NCBI GenBank assembly: GCA_039925145.1
Contig: JBDSZL010000061.1
Coordinates: 1 to 64,000 of the forward strand
Source: JBDSZL01 sp039925145
GTDB lineage: Bacteria; Acidobacteriota; Vicinamibacteria; Vicinamibacterales; SCN-69-37
DNA: 64,000 nucleotides
Direction: 5' to 3'
Both the position numbers and the translations under genes were made by a program. Positions 51,223 to 59,273 of the stretch are shown in pieces (the stretch's first letter is position 1; each line of letters opens with the position of its first letter). The notes under the pieces were generated by a model. That model saw only the letters and a list, made by a program, of their open reading frames with translations, was not told the origin of the DNA and made no database searches.

Positions 51223-51935
51223 AAGTCGTTCACTACGTTCCGATCCTGACGACCATTCTGTCCGCGCTCTTTGCGGCGTCGCTCTATCGCAGGTTCCGAG
51301 TTCGCCACGCGCCGCATCTCTGGTGGTGGGCGTTCGGCATCACCACCTACGGCATCGGCACCGCGATCGAGAGCAGCATCACCCTGTTTGGAAACACCGT
51401 GCTGCTGACCAAGCTCTGGTACATCGCCGGAGCGTTGCTCGGTGGCTACCCGCTCGCTCAGGGGTCCCTGTATCTCTCCTGGCCCAGAGGGGTCGCCAAC
51501 AAGCTCACCATCGTGAGCCTCACGTTCGTGATCGTCGCCTCGGTCCTCGTGGTGCTGTCGCCCGTGGATACCCTCGCGCTCGAGGCTACGCGGCCCTCAG
51601 GCGCCATTCTGTCCTGGCGCTGGGTACGTCTTCTCACGCCGTTCATCAACCTGTATGCGGTCTTCTTCCTGATCGGCGGAGCGATTCGCAGCGCGTGGCG
51701 GCATTACTCGGAGCGTGGGCATTTCTATCGGGCGGCGGGTAATGCGCTCATTGCGATCGGCGCCATCATGCCCGGTATCGGCGGCAGCTTCGCAAAGGCG
51801 GGTATGGTGGAAGTCCTGTACATCGGCGAGTGCGTGGGACTCATGGTGATCTGGGCCGGCGACCGCGTTTGCGCCCGCCAGGATCCGACAGTGGTGCCCC
51901 GCACGATGTCGGCGCCGCAGCCCACGGCTCGCTAG
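51219..51935 (+). CDS. Multi-pass membrane protein coupled to TonB receptor
   Basis: A 238-residue protein with seven predicted helices and a GTG start that overlaps the receptor stop codon by 4 bases. Hydrophobic segments include VVHYVPILTTILSALFAASLY, LWWWAFGITTYGIGTAIES, GALLGGYPLAQGSLYLS and LLTPFINLYAVFFLIGGAI. Trp, Tyr and Gly in the first helices recall small uncharacterised seven-helix families. It is not a bacteriorhodopsin: there is no Lys in the last helix (YIGECVGLMVIWAGDRV). Function is unknown; it could take part in the signal or uptake linked to the receptor. Confidence 0.62.
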   Translation: MKVVHYVPILTTILSALFAASLYRRFRVRHAPHLWWWAFGITTYGIGTAIESSITLFGNTVLLTKLWYIAGALLGGYPLAQGSLYLSWPRGVANKLTIVSLTFVIVASVLVVLSPVDTLALEATRPSGAILSWRWVRLLTPFINLYAVFFLIGGAIRSAWRHYSERGHFYRAAGNALIAIGAIMPGIGGSFAKAGMVEVLYIGECVGLMVIWAGDRVCARQDPTVVPRTMSAPQPTAR

Positions 51936-52049
51936 GCGGCGCTGCCCTCGATGGTGGCCGGGCCGTCACGCTGGCGCCTGTACCGGCACGCGCAATCCTG
52001 TCGGTTTCGGCCGGCAAGCCCCAACCGTCTGGCCATAGACTAGGGACGA

Positions 52050-53126
52050 ATGTCGCCGTGGGTCGCGCTCGTCGTGGCGGTGCTCATCGCGGCCAACGCG
52101 TTGTACGTGGCCGCCGAATTCTCCGGCGTGGGTGTCCGCCGCAGCCGCGTCAGACGTCTCAGCGCAGACGGCCACTGGCTTGCGCGCCGACTCCTGCCCC
52201 ACGTTCAGAACGCAGTCGCGCTCGACCGTTACGTGGGGGCCTCGCAAATCGGCATTACGATTTCCAGCCTGATGCTCGGCGCCTACGCGCAGGCCACCAT
52301 GAGCGCAACGTTCGTCCCCCTGCTGGTTTCGACGTTTGACCTCACCCCGGTCACCGCCCTCTCTGTCTCCGCGCTCACCGTTCTCATCGTCCTCACCGCA
52401 CTGCAACTTGTGCTCGGCGAACTGGTCCCCAAGGCCCTCGCGCTGCAGTACCCCACCGAAACCGCGCTGGCGACGGTGCTGCCCATGCAGTGGACGTTGG
52501 TCGTCTTCAGCCCGGTGATCAGCCTCCTGAATGGCTCGGCCCTGTTCGTCCTGCGTCTGATCGGCGCCGGCGATCAGACCCATAGCCACCTGCATTCGCC
52601 GGAGGAGATCGACCTGCTGATCGCGGAGAGCCGCGACGGCGGCCTGCTCGAGCCGCTCGAACAGCAACGTCTGCGTCGCGCACTTCGACTGGGCCAGCGG
52701 CTCGCCCGCGATCTGATGGTCCCGCGCGATCGGCTCACGATGCTGGAAGTGGCCGCCTCGTGGGACGCGATCATGCGGACGGTGGCCGGCAACCCGTACA
52801 GCCGCATCCCGATTTACGAGCGAACGCCCGAACGGGTGATTGGCGTGCTTCGGGTCAAGGACCTGGTGGAGCGCTACGCGGCGGAAGGTCCCGTCACACT
52901 CGCACGTTTGATCCGGCCCATGCTCCAGCTGCCAGACGACCTCGCGGCCGATCGGGCGCTCGCGGCGCTGCGCGAACACCGGGCTCACGCGGCCGTGCTC
53001 GTGAATCACACCGGCGTCGCCGTGGGATTGTTGACGATTCAGGATGTGCTTGGGGAGCTGCTCGGTCTGGCCAGCGGGCGACCGACCGTCGGTCGGCCTT
53101 CGACCGAACGCGAGGTCCGATCGTGA
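52050..53126 (+). CDS. CNNM/hemolysin C-type transporter (DUF21-CBS), paralogue 1
   Basis: A 358-residue membrane protein with an N-terminal DUF21 domain of four helices (LVVAVLIAANALYVAAEFSGVGVRRSRVRRLSADG) and a C-terminal CBS pair (YSRIPIYERTPERVIGVLRVKDLVERYA and HAAVLVNHTGVAVGLLTIQDVLGELLG). DUF21-CBS proteins are proposed divalent-cation (Mg2+, Co2+) exporters or regulators; the hemolysin name is historical. The C-terminal CorC_HlyC domain is absent, so it is a shorter form than the next gene. Its stop overlaps the GTG start of the second paralogue by 4 bases. Confidence 0.88.
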   Translation: MSPWVALVVAVLIAANALYVAAEFSGVGVRRSRVRRLSADGHWLARRLLPHVQNAVALDRYVGASQIGITISSLMLGAYAQATMSATFVPLLVSTFDLTPVTALSVSALTVLIVLTALQLVLGELVPKALALQYPTETALATVLPMQWTLVVFSPVISLLNGSALFVLRLIGAGDQTHSHLHSPEEIDLLIAESRDGGLLEPLEQQRLRRALRLGQRLARDLMVPRDRLTMLEVAASWDAIMRTVAGNPYSRIPIYERTPERVIGVLRVKDLVERYAAEGPVTLARLIRPMLQLPDDLAADRALAALREHRAHAAVLVNHTGVAVGLLTIQDVLGELLGLASGRPTVGRPSTEREVRS

Positions 53127-54436
53127 GCCTGCCGCTCGTCCTGCTCGTGAGCCTGCTGTTCGTCATACTGAATGCGATCTTCGTCGCAGCCGAATTCGCG
53201 CTCATCGCCGCGCCCAAACCGACGCTCGAGCATCAGGCGCGTTCGGGCGATCGGCTGGCGGCACGTCTGCTCGCCGTCCTGACCTCTCCGGTGCGGCAGG
53301 ACCGCTATATCGCCACCGCGCAACTCGGCATCACGCTCGCCAGCCTGGGACTCGGCATGTACGGCGAGCACGCACTCGCCGCGTTCATCGAGGTACGGCT
53401 CGGGCACGTGCCCCTCGTGGGACATGCGGCGGCCGGTGCAGCGCTGTCGCTCGGGTTTCTGACGGTCGTGCATATCGTGATCGGCGAGATGGTGCCGAAG
53501 GGGGTCGCCCTGCAGCGTCCTGCCCGCATGGCGCGGCTGGCGCACGTGCCGATGCAGGTGATGCTGCGCGTCCTCTATCCGTTCGTGGCCGTGTCGAACA
53601 TGCTCGCGCGCTTCTGTCTGCGCCTGTTCGGCATCAGGCGGCAGGAGAATATCCATGAGCAGATCTACACACCAGAAGAGCTGCAGCTGATTGTCGAAGA
53701 AAGCGAACGCGGCGGAGCGATCGGCGGTGACGCTGGAAAGATCGTGCGCGAGCTCTTCGAATTCGGCGATCTCACCGCGTCACAGGTGATGGTGCCGCGG
53801 GTGCGCGTGGTCGGCATTCCCGTCGGCGCCACGCCAGACGAGATTCAGTCTTTTGTCCTGCAGCATCGTCGCACGCGGTATGCGGTGTACGAAGGCGACC
53901 TCGACCACATCGTCGGCATGCTCCACGCTAAGGACCTGCTCCGGCTGCTGGTCGGGAGGGAGTCCGTCTCGGCCGCCGAGGTGCGCCGCATCCCGGTCGT
54001 CCCGGAAACAGCCTCTCTCGACGATGTGCTGGCATCGCTTCAGACCGTGCGGGCGCACATGGCAGTCGTGATCGATGAGCATGGTGGCACCGCGGGCATT
54101 CTCAACCTGGAGGATCTGTTCGAGGAGGTTGTGGGCGACATCGACGAGGGGGCGCCGTCGGAGGCCGATCTCTCGCCGCAGCCAGACGGCTCGGCACTAG
54201 TCGCTGGCACCGTGCGACTCGACGAGCTCGGTGAGAACTTCGACCTCGCGCTCGAACACGAGGAGGTCGATAGCGTCAGCGGACTCGTGCTGGCCGTTCT
54301 CGGGCGTCCACCGGAAGTCGGGGATGTGATTACACACGGCCGGCTTCGGCTCGAGGTGACCGCGATCAGTGGCCGAGGCGTTCAGCAGGCCCGCGCATCC
54401 GTTCTGCCAGATCCTGCGGGCGATTCGGTCGCCTGA
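53123..54436 (+). CDS. CNNM/hemolysin C-type transporter (DUF21-CBS-CorC_HlyC), paralogue 2
   Basis: A 437-residue protein with DUF21 membrane domain (LVLLVSLLFVILNAIFVAAEFALIAAPKPTLEH), CBS pair (YAVYEGDLDHIVGMLHAKDLLRLLVG and HMAVVIDEHGGTAGILNLEDLFEEVVGDIDE) and a C-terminal CorC_HlyC domain (LVAGTVRLDELGENFDLALEHEEVDSVSGLVLAVLGRPPEVGD). The GTG at 53123 is chosen because it forms GTGA with the previous stop. Together with paralogue 1 it may form a heteromeric transporter. Confidence 0.9.
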   Translation: MSLPLVLLVSLLFVILNAIFVAAEFALIAAPKPTLEHQARSGDRLAARLLAVLTSPVRQDRYIATAQLGITLASLGLGMYGEHALAAFIEVRLGHVPLVGHAAAGAALSLGFLTVVHIVIGEMVPKGVALQRPARMARLAHVPMQVMLRVLYPFVAVSNMLARFCLRLFGIRRQENIHEQIYTPEELQLIVEESERGGAIGGDAGKIVRELFEFGDLTASQVMVPRVRVVGIPVGATPDEIQSFVLQHRRTRYAVYEGDLDHIVGMLHAKDLLRLLVGRESVSAAEVRRIPVVPETASLDDVLASLQTVRAHMAVVIDEHGGTAGILNLEDLFEEVVGDIDEGAPSEADLSPQPDGSALVAGTVRLDELGENFDLALEHEEVDSVSGLVLAVLGRPPEVGDVITHGRLRLEVTAISGRGVQQARASVLPDPAGDSVA

Positions 54437-54446
54437 TCCCGACCTT

Positions 54447-54491
54447 CTGAAGTCAGCGCTTCAGGACCCGCGGGCGACACCTCCGAAGGTG
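54447..54491. terminator. Hairpin pair between convergent genes
   Basis: CTGAAG-N6-CTTCAG (54447-54464) and CACCT-N4-AGGTG (54478-54491) lie between the convergent CNNM paralogue 2 and the sigma54 activator gene. Neither has a clear T-run, but their position suits a two-way terminator. Confidence 0.4.
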
Positions 54492-54502
54492 ACGTTCGCC
54501 GT

Positions 54503-55981
54503 TTATGCGGCCGACGAGGCGGCTGCCTCGCTGCCGACGCCGAGCCGCTGCAATTTGTCGATGAGTGTCGTGCGGCTCAGGTGCAGCAGCCGAGCGGCGC
54601 GTCGCTTGTTGCCGCCCGCCTTCTCCAGATACCGCAAAATCAGTTCGCGTTCGACCTGCGACATCGTGGACGAGAAGTTGATGCCCTCTTCGGGAGTGTG
54701 CGGGAGCGAGACGTGTGTCGGCACATTCGTCAGCGCAGCCTGCACGGGCGCGGCACTGGACTCGACCAGCTCGGGTGGCAGCGCGTCTGCCAGAATCTCC
54801 GTGCTGTCACCGCTCATGGCGACGCCGTGCTCGATCGCGTTCTGGAGGTGCCGGATATTGCCGGGCCATGAGAAATCCATCAGTGCCCGGAGTGCGCACT
54901 GACCCAGCCGTTTCTCGGGAATCCCATTCTGCCGGCAGGAGTGCAGCACGAAGTGGTGCGCGAGCAGCGGAATATCGTCCTGACGCGCGCGGAGCGGCGG
55001 CAGCTCGATTCGCACCACGTTCAGTCGGTAATAGAGGTCTTCGCGGAACGTGCCCGCGCGGACCATGTCCTGTAAATCAACGTTTGTTGCGGCAATGACC
55101 CGGGCGTTGACCTTGATTGGCTTCGAGGTGCCGACCCGCTCGATCTCGCGTTCCTGCAGAGCTCGGAGGAGCTTCGTCTGCAGCGACATCGGCATCGACG
55201 AGACCTCGTCGATGAAGAGCGTTCCGCCGTCGGCGGCTTCGATTCGGCCGATCCGTGTCTGAATGGCGCCGGTGAACGCACCTTTGACGTGACCAAACAG
55301 CTCTGCCTCGGCCAGCCCTTCGGGAATGGCGGCAGAGTTGAACGCGACAAACGGTTGATTGCGTCTTGTGCTGTTGCTATGGATGGCCTTGGCGACGAGC
55401 TCTTTGCCCGTGCCGGTTTCGCCCTGAAGCAGCACGGTGTTCTGCATCGGTGCCACGAGCTTCAGCGTCTTCATCAACCGCTGCATCGGGGGGCTCGACC
55501 CCACGATCTCATCGGTCTCTACCATCTGCGGCGTGGGCCGCTCCGCGATTCGGTCGGGGGCCGGGTTCCGGGCGGGCCGGCGCTCGCACTCGACGTCACG
55601 CAGACCCTCGACGACCTGCTCGGTCGCGACAGGCTTGATCAGGAAGTCGATGGCGCCGCGTTTCAGCGCCCGAACCGCATGGTGGATGCTGCCGAATCCG
55701 GCTGTAACGATGCAGCGCATCGCCGGATAGCGCGTCAAGGCGTCGTCGAGCACATCGAGCCCATCGCCATCTGCCAGGCGAACATCGACGACGAGGCCGT
55801 CGTAGGCAAAGCCTTCGAGGCGCGAGCGTGCGTCGGCCATGGTGGAACACTCCGCCGCCGCGAACCCGGCACCCTCCAGTGCGCTCACGATAGAACGTCG
55901 GGCTTCGTTATCGTTATCAGCAACCAATACAGTCGAACGGCCACGATCAGACACGGAACTCTCCTGGGGAGGCTGAGTCAA
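54503..55981 (-). CDS. NtrC-family sigma54-dependent response regulator (flagellar type)
   Basis: A 492-residue enhancer-binding protein. The receiver (about 17-130) has the acidic pair in VADNDNEA, phosphoacceptor Asp in LVVDVRLADGDG and Lys in LIKPV. The AAA+ domain (about 158-395) has Walker A GETGTGKE, the sigma54 loop GAFTGA, Walker B GGTLFIDE and the R-finger region. A Fis-type helix-turn-helix (NKRRAARLLHLSRTTLIDKLQRLG) ends the protein. It is divergent from the flgB operon, and three inverted repeats plus a sigma54 promoter lie between them. It is therefore the likely activator, of the FleR/FlrC/FlbD type. No cognate kinase is adjacent. Confidence 0.93.
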   Translation of the reverse strand: MTQPPQESSVSDRGRSTVLVADNDNEARRSIVSALEGAGFAAAECSTMADARSRLEGFAYDGLVVDVRLADGDGLDVLDDALTRYPAMRCIVTAGFGSIHHAVRALKRGAIDFLIKPVATEQVVEGLRDVECERRPARNPAPDRIAERPTPQMVETDEIVGSSPPMQRLMKTLKLVAPMQNTVLLQGETGTGKELVAKAIHSNSTRRNQPFVAFNSAAIPEGLAEAELFGHVKGAFTGAIQTRIGRIEAADGGTLFIDEVSSMPMSLQTKLLRALQEREIERVGTSKPIKVNARVIAATNVDLQDMVRAGTFREDLYYRLNVVRIELPPLRARQDDIPLLAHHFVLHSCRQNGIPEKRLGQCALRALMDFSWPGNIRHLQNAIEHGVAMSGDSTEILADALPPELVESSAAPVQAALTNVPTHVSLPHTPEEGINFSSTMSQVERELILRYLEKAGGNKRRAARLLHLSRTTLIDKLQRLGVGSEAAASSAA

Positions 55982-56170
55982 TAGCGCACTATCCCTGGCG
56001 AGACAGCTGTATCCAACTGGCTCGACGGTGTGCCCTAGAGCAAGGCGGATGCCATGTGCTCGGATCGCGAACTCTCAGTAATCGGGCCAGGGCGACGGAG
56101 CTTGAGGGGCCATAGCGTCATTTATTTGGCAGCAGTATCTGAATCGCTCCATTGCACCAGCCTTCTAGCG

Positions 56171-56281
56171 GTGTTCGAAACGCGACACTGTGGGGCGATT
56201 CCGCTCATTGCGCACACCGTGACCCGGCCGCGTCAGTGAAACCGGGGTGTCGGTGGAGCGACACTGTCGGCTGAGCGACCG
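56171..56281. promoter_or_regulatory. Three 18-bp inverted repeats, putative activator sites
   Basis: Consensus GTGTCG-N6-CGACAC. Copies: 56171-56188 (GTGTTC-GAAACG-CGACAC, one arm mismatch), 56247-56264 (GTGTCG-GTGGAG-CGACAC, perfect) and 56264-56281 (CTGTCG-GCTGAG-CGACCG, three outer mismatches; the two share one base). The pair at 56247-56281 is spaced 17 bases. They lie 85-195 bases upstream of the sigma54 promoter, the usual place for enhancer-binding sites, and next to the gene of the sigma54 activator. Confidence 0.6.
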
Positions 56282-56365
56282 GAAATTCGTCGCTGCAGCG
56301 TCCTGCGGCCCCCGCTATTGCCCCATCCACCGTGCAATGACGTGCAGTGATGGGCAGATCTGAAC

Positions 56366-56382
56366 GCGGCCCTCTGCTTGCA
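56366..56382 (+). promoter_or_regulatory. sigma54 (-24/-12) promoter of the flgB operon
   Basis: GCGGCCCTCTGCTTGCA contains GG at 56368-56369 and GC at 56380-56381 with exactly 10 bases between, and the TTGCA element at the -12 end. The predicted transcription start is near 56393, about 48 bases before the flgB start codon. This fits the sigma54-interacting GAFTGA loop of the divergent activator. Confidence 0.7.
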
Positions 56383-56440
56383 CTAGGGCGCAGCGCACGA
56401 TCTCGCGCCCGACGGCGCCCCGTGCACTGCGGAGGAAGCA

Positions 56441-56839
56441 ATGGGAGACATGCAGACGGATGCGGCGATTACGGCCGCGCTCGGTCGACACATGACGAGG
56501 GCCGTGCAGCGCCAGGCGGTCGCGGCAGGCAATCTGGCGAACCTCGACACGCCCGGCTACCGCACCAAGGAGCTGCACTTTGCCGACGCGCTCAATGGCG
56601 AGCTCGAGGCGTCCATGGTCGCCACCAACGATCGTCATTTCGGCCAACCGGTCACGGCCGCCGGACCGGTTGACCAGGCTGAGGCCGGGGGCCTGGCCTC
56701 GCGGCGCGATGGAAATAACGTCCAACTCGACCGCGAGTTGCTGGGCATGAACCGCGCCGCCGCTGATTTCTCCGCTGCACAGACAGTGCTCGCGGCAAAG
56801 TTCCGTCTCGTCCGTTACGCCATCAACGAAGGACGCTGA
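56441..56839 (+). CDS. flgB: Flagellar basal-body rod protein FlgB
   Basis: A 132-residue proximal rod protein. The N-terminal rod motif is AVQRQAVAAGNLANLDTPGYRTKELHFADAL. The C-terminal helix NNVQLDRELLGMNRAAADFSAAQTVLAAKFRLVRYAI matches the family. It is exported without a cleaved signal by the flagellar type III apparatus. It is the first gene of a ten-gene flagellar cluster on the plus strand and begins 48 bases after the predicted sigma54 start site. Two bases separate it from flgC. Confidence 0.96.
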   Translation: MGDMQTDAAITAALGRHMTRAVQRQAVAAGNLANLDTPGYRTKELHFADALNGELEASMVATNDRHFGQPVTAAGPVDQAEAGGLASRRDGNNVQLDRELLGMNRAAADFSAAQTVLAAKFRLVRYAINEGR

Positions 56840-56841
56840 CT

Positions 56842-57261
56842 ATGTCGACCCTGATGGGAGCCATCAACGCCAGTGCGAGCGCGCTCGACGCGCAGCGAGC
56901 TCGCATGGAAGTCGCCGTCTCGAACCTGGCGAACGCCGAGTCCACGCGCGGACCCGATGGACAGCCGTACCGCCGTCGAGAAGTCGTACTCGAGGCCACG
57001 ACGGGCAACACCATGTCTGGCCACGTGGAGGCGGCAGGCGTCAAGGTCGCCAACGTTCTCGAGGATCAGACACCGTTCCGTCAGCGGTTCGAACCCTCCC
57101 ACCCGGACGCCGATGCGGATGGATTCGTGTCGGTTCCCAATGTGGACGTGCCCGAGGAGATGGTCGACATGCTTGGCGCGGCACGCGCCTATCAGGCCAA
57201 CCTCACCGCGATCGGGCTCATTCGCGACACCATCCAGCGCGCGCTGGAGCTCGGGAAATAG
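56842..57261 (+). CDS. flgC: Flagellar basal-body rod protein FlgC
   Basis: A 139-residue rod protein. N-terminal motif is ASASALDAQRARMEVAVSNLANAESTRGPDGQPYRRREVVLEA. C-terminal block is VPEEMVDMLGAARAYQANLTAIGLIRDTIQRALELG. Together with FlgB, FlgF and FlgG it forms the rod. It follows flgB by 2 bases and precedes fliE by 2, so the three are tightly packed. Start is the ATG at 56842. Confidence 0.96.
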   Translation: MSTLMGAINASASALDAQRARMEVAVSNLANAESTRGPDGQPYRRREVVLEATTGNTMSGHVEAAGVKVANVLEDQTPFRQRFEPSHPDADADGFVSVPNVDVPEEMVDMLGAARAYQANLTAIGLIRDTIQRALELGK

Positions 57262-57263
57262 CC

Positions 57264-57566
57264 ATGGCCATCGATCCGATTGCAGCGCTGCGTTCTGTCG
57301 CCGGTACCGCCAAGTCCGCTGCGGCTGGCGGGGCGGCGGCGACAGGCTCGGTCGACTTTGGCGCCGCGCTCGAGAGCGTCATCGAGTCGGTTGAGGGGTC
57401 CACCGCCCAAGCCAACCAGGCCGTTGGCAACATGCTCGAGGGGACGGGCGACGTGCACGAAGCGATGATCGCGATGCAGCGCGCCGACGTCATGCTGCAG
57501 CTGACCGTGCAGATTCGCAACAAGCTCGTGCAGGCGTATCAAGACGTGATGCGCATGCCCGTCTAA
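57264..57566 (+). CDS. fliE: Flagellar hook-basal body complex protein FliE
   Basis: A 100-residue protein that links the MS ring to the rod. The C-terminal half carries the conserved block VGNMLEGTGDVHEAMIAMQRADVMLQLTVQIRNKLVQAYQDVMRMPV. Its length is normal. It lies between flgC and fliF, as in many proteobacteria and acidobacteria. Gap to fliF is 24 bases. Confidence 0.95.
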   Translation: MAIDPIAALRSVAGTAKSAAAGGAAATGSVDFGAALESVIESVEGSTAQANQAVGNMLEGTGDVHEAMIAMQRADVMLQLTVQIRNKLVQAYQDVMRMPV

Positions 57567-57590
57567 CGCTGATTCAACAGTGAACCCAAC

Positions 57591-59273
57591 GTGAATCCAG
57601 ACCAGCTCTTCACGCATCTCAAGAAACTCGCCACCACGCTCTCGGCCAAACAGCTGTTGGGTCTTGGCTTCGCGTTCGTCGCCGTTGTCGGCGTCGTGGT
57701 GGGTTCGGGATACTGGATTTCCCAGCCTACCTACAGCCTGCTCGTCGCCGACATGGACGCCGAAACCGCAAACTCGGTCGTCTCCAAACTCAAACAGGCC
57801 AAGGTCGCCTATCAGCTCGGCGACGGCGGCAAGACCGTGAGCGTGCCCGTGGAGCGGGTCGACGAATTACGTCTCGAGTTCGCATCCGGCGGCCTCCCCT
57901 CGGCGGGACGCATCGGCTTCGAGATCTTCGACCGGTCTGCGTTTGGGACGACGGAATTCCTCGAGCACGTCAATTACCGGCGCGCGCTCGAAGGGGAACT
58001 GGCGCGCACGATCGGCACGCTGTCAGAAGTCACGAGCGCCCGTGTGCACATCGCCATGGCGAAGGAATCGCTCTTCGTCGATCGGGAACAGGCCGCCAAG
58101 GCGTCCGTCGTGCTTCGGCTGAAATCGAACCGCCCGCTGGCGCCTGCCACGGCCAAAGGTATTGCCAACCTGATCTCGGGCAGCGTGGAGTCGCTGCGGC
58201 CCGAGTCGGTCGTCATCCTCGACACGTTCGGACACTCACTCACGCGTGCGACCGACGCCGGCGACACGATGGCGTCGACAACCCAGACGGAGCGCCAGCA
58301 GCAAATCGAGCGCGACCTTCAGACGCGGGTGGTAGCACTGCTCGAGCCCGTGGTGGGAACGGGACGCGTGCGCGTCAACATCGCGGCTCACCTGAACCCC
58401 GACTCGGTCGAGGAGACCGAAGAGCACTGGGATCCTTCTGGCGTGATTCGGAGCCGGCAAGTCTCCACGGAGACAACGGCGCTCGCCAGCGCCATGGGAG
58501 GTGTCGCAGGCGCGAGAGCGAACCAGCCCCCGGCTCTTTCGACCGCGCCCGCAGCAGCGGCCCCCGCGACAGCGGCCGCCGTTCCGGCGTCGACTCCCAT
58601 TGGCGGCCCAGGTCCGGGGCGCATGGCGGAGACGACCAACTACGAGGTGGGCCGCGTCACGAGGCACACGGTCAGCCCGCAAGGCGCACTCGCACGACTG
58701 TCGGTCGCCGTCATTCTCGATGACGAGCGTGGCGCGGCCAAGGGTGCTGACGGTACTGCACAGCCGGCGTCCAAGCCGTGGGACGCGCAGGGGATTCAGC
58801 GCATTCACGGGCTCGTGGCCGCGGCGGTGGGTCTCGACGAAGAGCGCGGCGACCAGTTGACGGTAGAGAACATCGCCTTCGAGGTGCCTCCAGTGGAGGC
58901 CGAGCCGGCGCCGACACCTGTCACCCGGCAGGTCACCGACATGCTCAAGCAATATGCGCCTTCCCTCGTGCGTGGGCTAGGTGTGTTCCTGCTCGCGATG
59001 TTCGCGCTCTTTGGCGTGCTGCGCCCAATCATGCGGAGCGCCACACGTCTCGCTGCTGCGCCTGCGGCGCTGCCCGCAACCACCGGCGGATCGGCACGAC
59101 TGCCGACGGTGCGCGAGATGGAGGGTCAGATCGAGGCCGAGCTCGACGCGGCCATCCCAGGACAGGCTCGTCGTCTGCCGGTGCTGACGAAGCGCGTGGC
59201 CAAGCTGGCGAGCGATGAGCCCGAACAGCTCGCACGCATCGTGCGCGGCTGGATTGCCGAGGAGGAACGCTGA
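57591..59273 (+). CDS. fliF: Flagellar MS-ring protein FliF
   Basis: A 560-residue membrane ring protein. TM1 is about 20-40 (QLLGLGFAFVAVVGVVVGSG). The large periplasmic ring-building domains include YSLLVADMDAETANSVVSKLKQAKVAYQLGDGGKTVSVP, ALEGELARTIGTLSEVTSARVHIAMAKESLFVD and VGTGRVRVNIAAHLNPDSVEETEEHWDP. TM2 is about 450-470 (LGVFLLAMFALFGVLRPIM), and a C-terminal FliG-binding tail follows. A Pro/Ala-rich linker occurs at about 305-340. The stop codon overlaps the fliG start by one base (TGATG). Confidence 0.96.
   Translation: MNPDQLFTHLKKLATTLSAKQLLGLGFAFVAVVGVVVGSGYWISQPTYSLLVADMDAETANSVVSKLKQAKVAYQLGDGGKTVSVPVERVDELRLEFASGGLPSAGRIGFEIFDRSAFGTTEFLEHVNYRRALEGELARTIGTLSEVTSARVHIAMAKESLFVDREQAAKASVVLRLKSNRPLAPATAKGIANLISGSVESLRPESVVILDTFGHSLTRATDAGDTMASTTQTERQQQIERDLQTRVVALLEPVVGTGRVRVNIAAHLNPDSVEETEEHWDPSGVIRSRQVSTETTALASAMGGVAGARANQPPALSTAPAAAAPATAAAVPASTPIGGPGPGRMAETTNYEVGRVTRHTVSPQGALARLSVAVILDDERGAAKGADGTAQPASKPWDAQGIQRIHGLVAAAVGLDEERGDQLTVENIAFEVPPVEAEPAPTPVTRQVTDMLKQYAPSLVRGLGVFLLAMFALFGVLRPIMRSATRLAAAPAALPATTGGSARLPTVREMEGQIEAELDAAIPGQARRLPVLTKRVAKLASDEPEQLARIVRGWIAEEER

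Larger units (their letters stand above)
55982..56440. other. Divergent regulatory region between activator and flgB operon
   Basis: 459 bases with no supported coding sequence. They hold three 18-bp inverted repeats at 56171-56281 and a sigma54-type promoter at 56366-56382. The divergent activator gene should have its own promoter in the left part, near 55990-56100, but it is not clear by eye. Confidence 0.6.

Noticed and set aside
52760..53122. Long in-frame extension in front of the second CNNM gene
   Set aside because: It lies inside the first CNNM gene in another frame and encodes Arg/Gly-rich filler; the GTG at 53123 is the true start.
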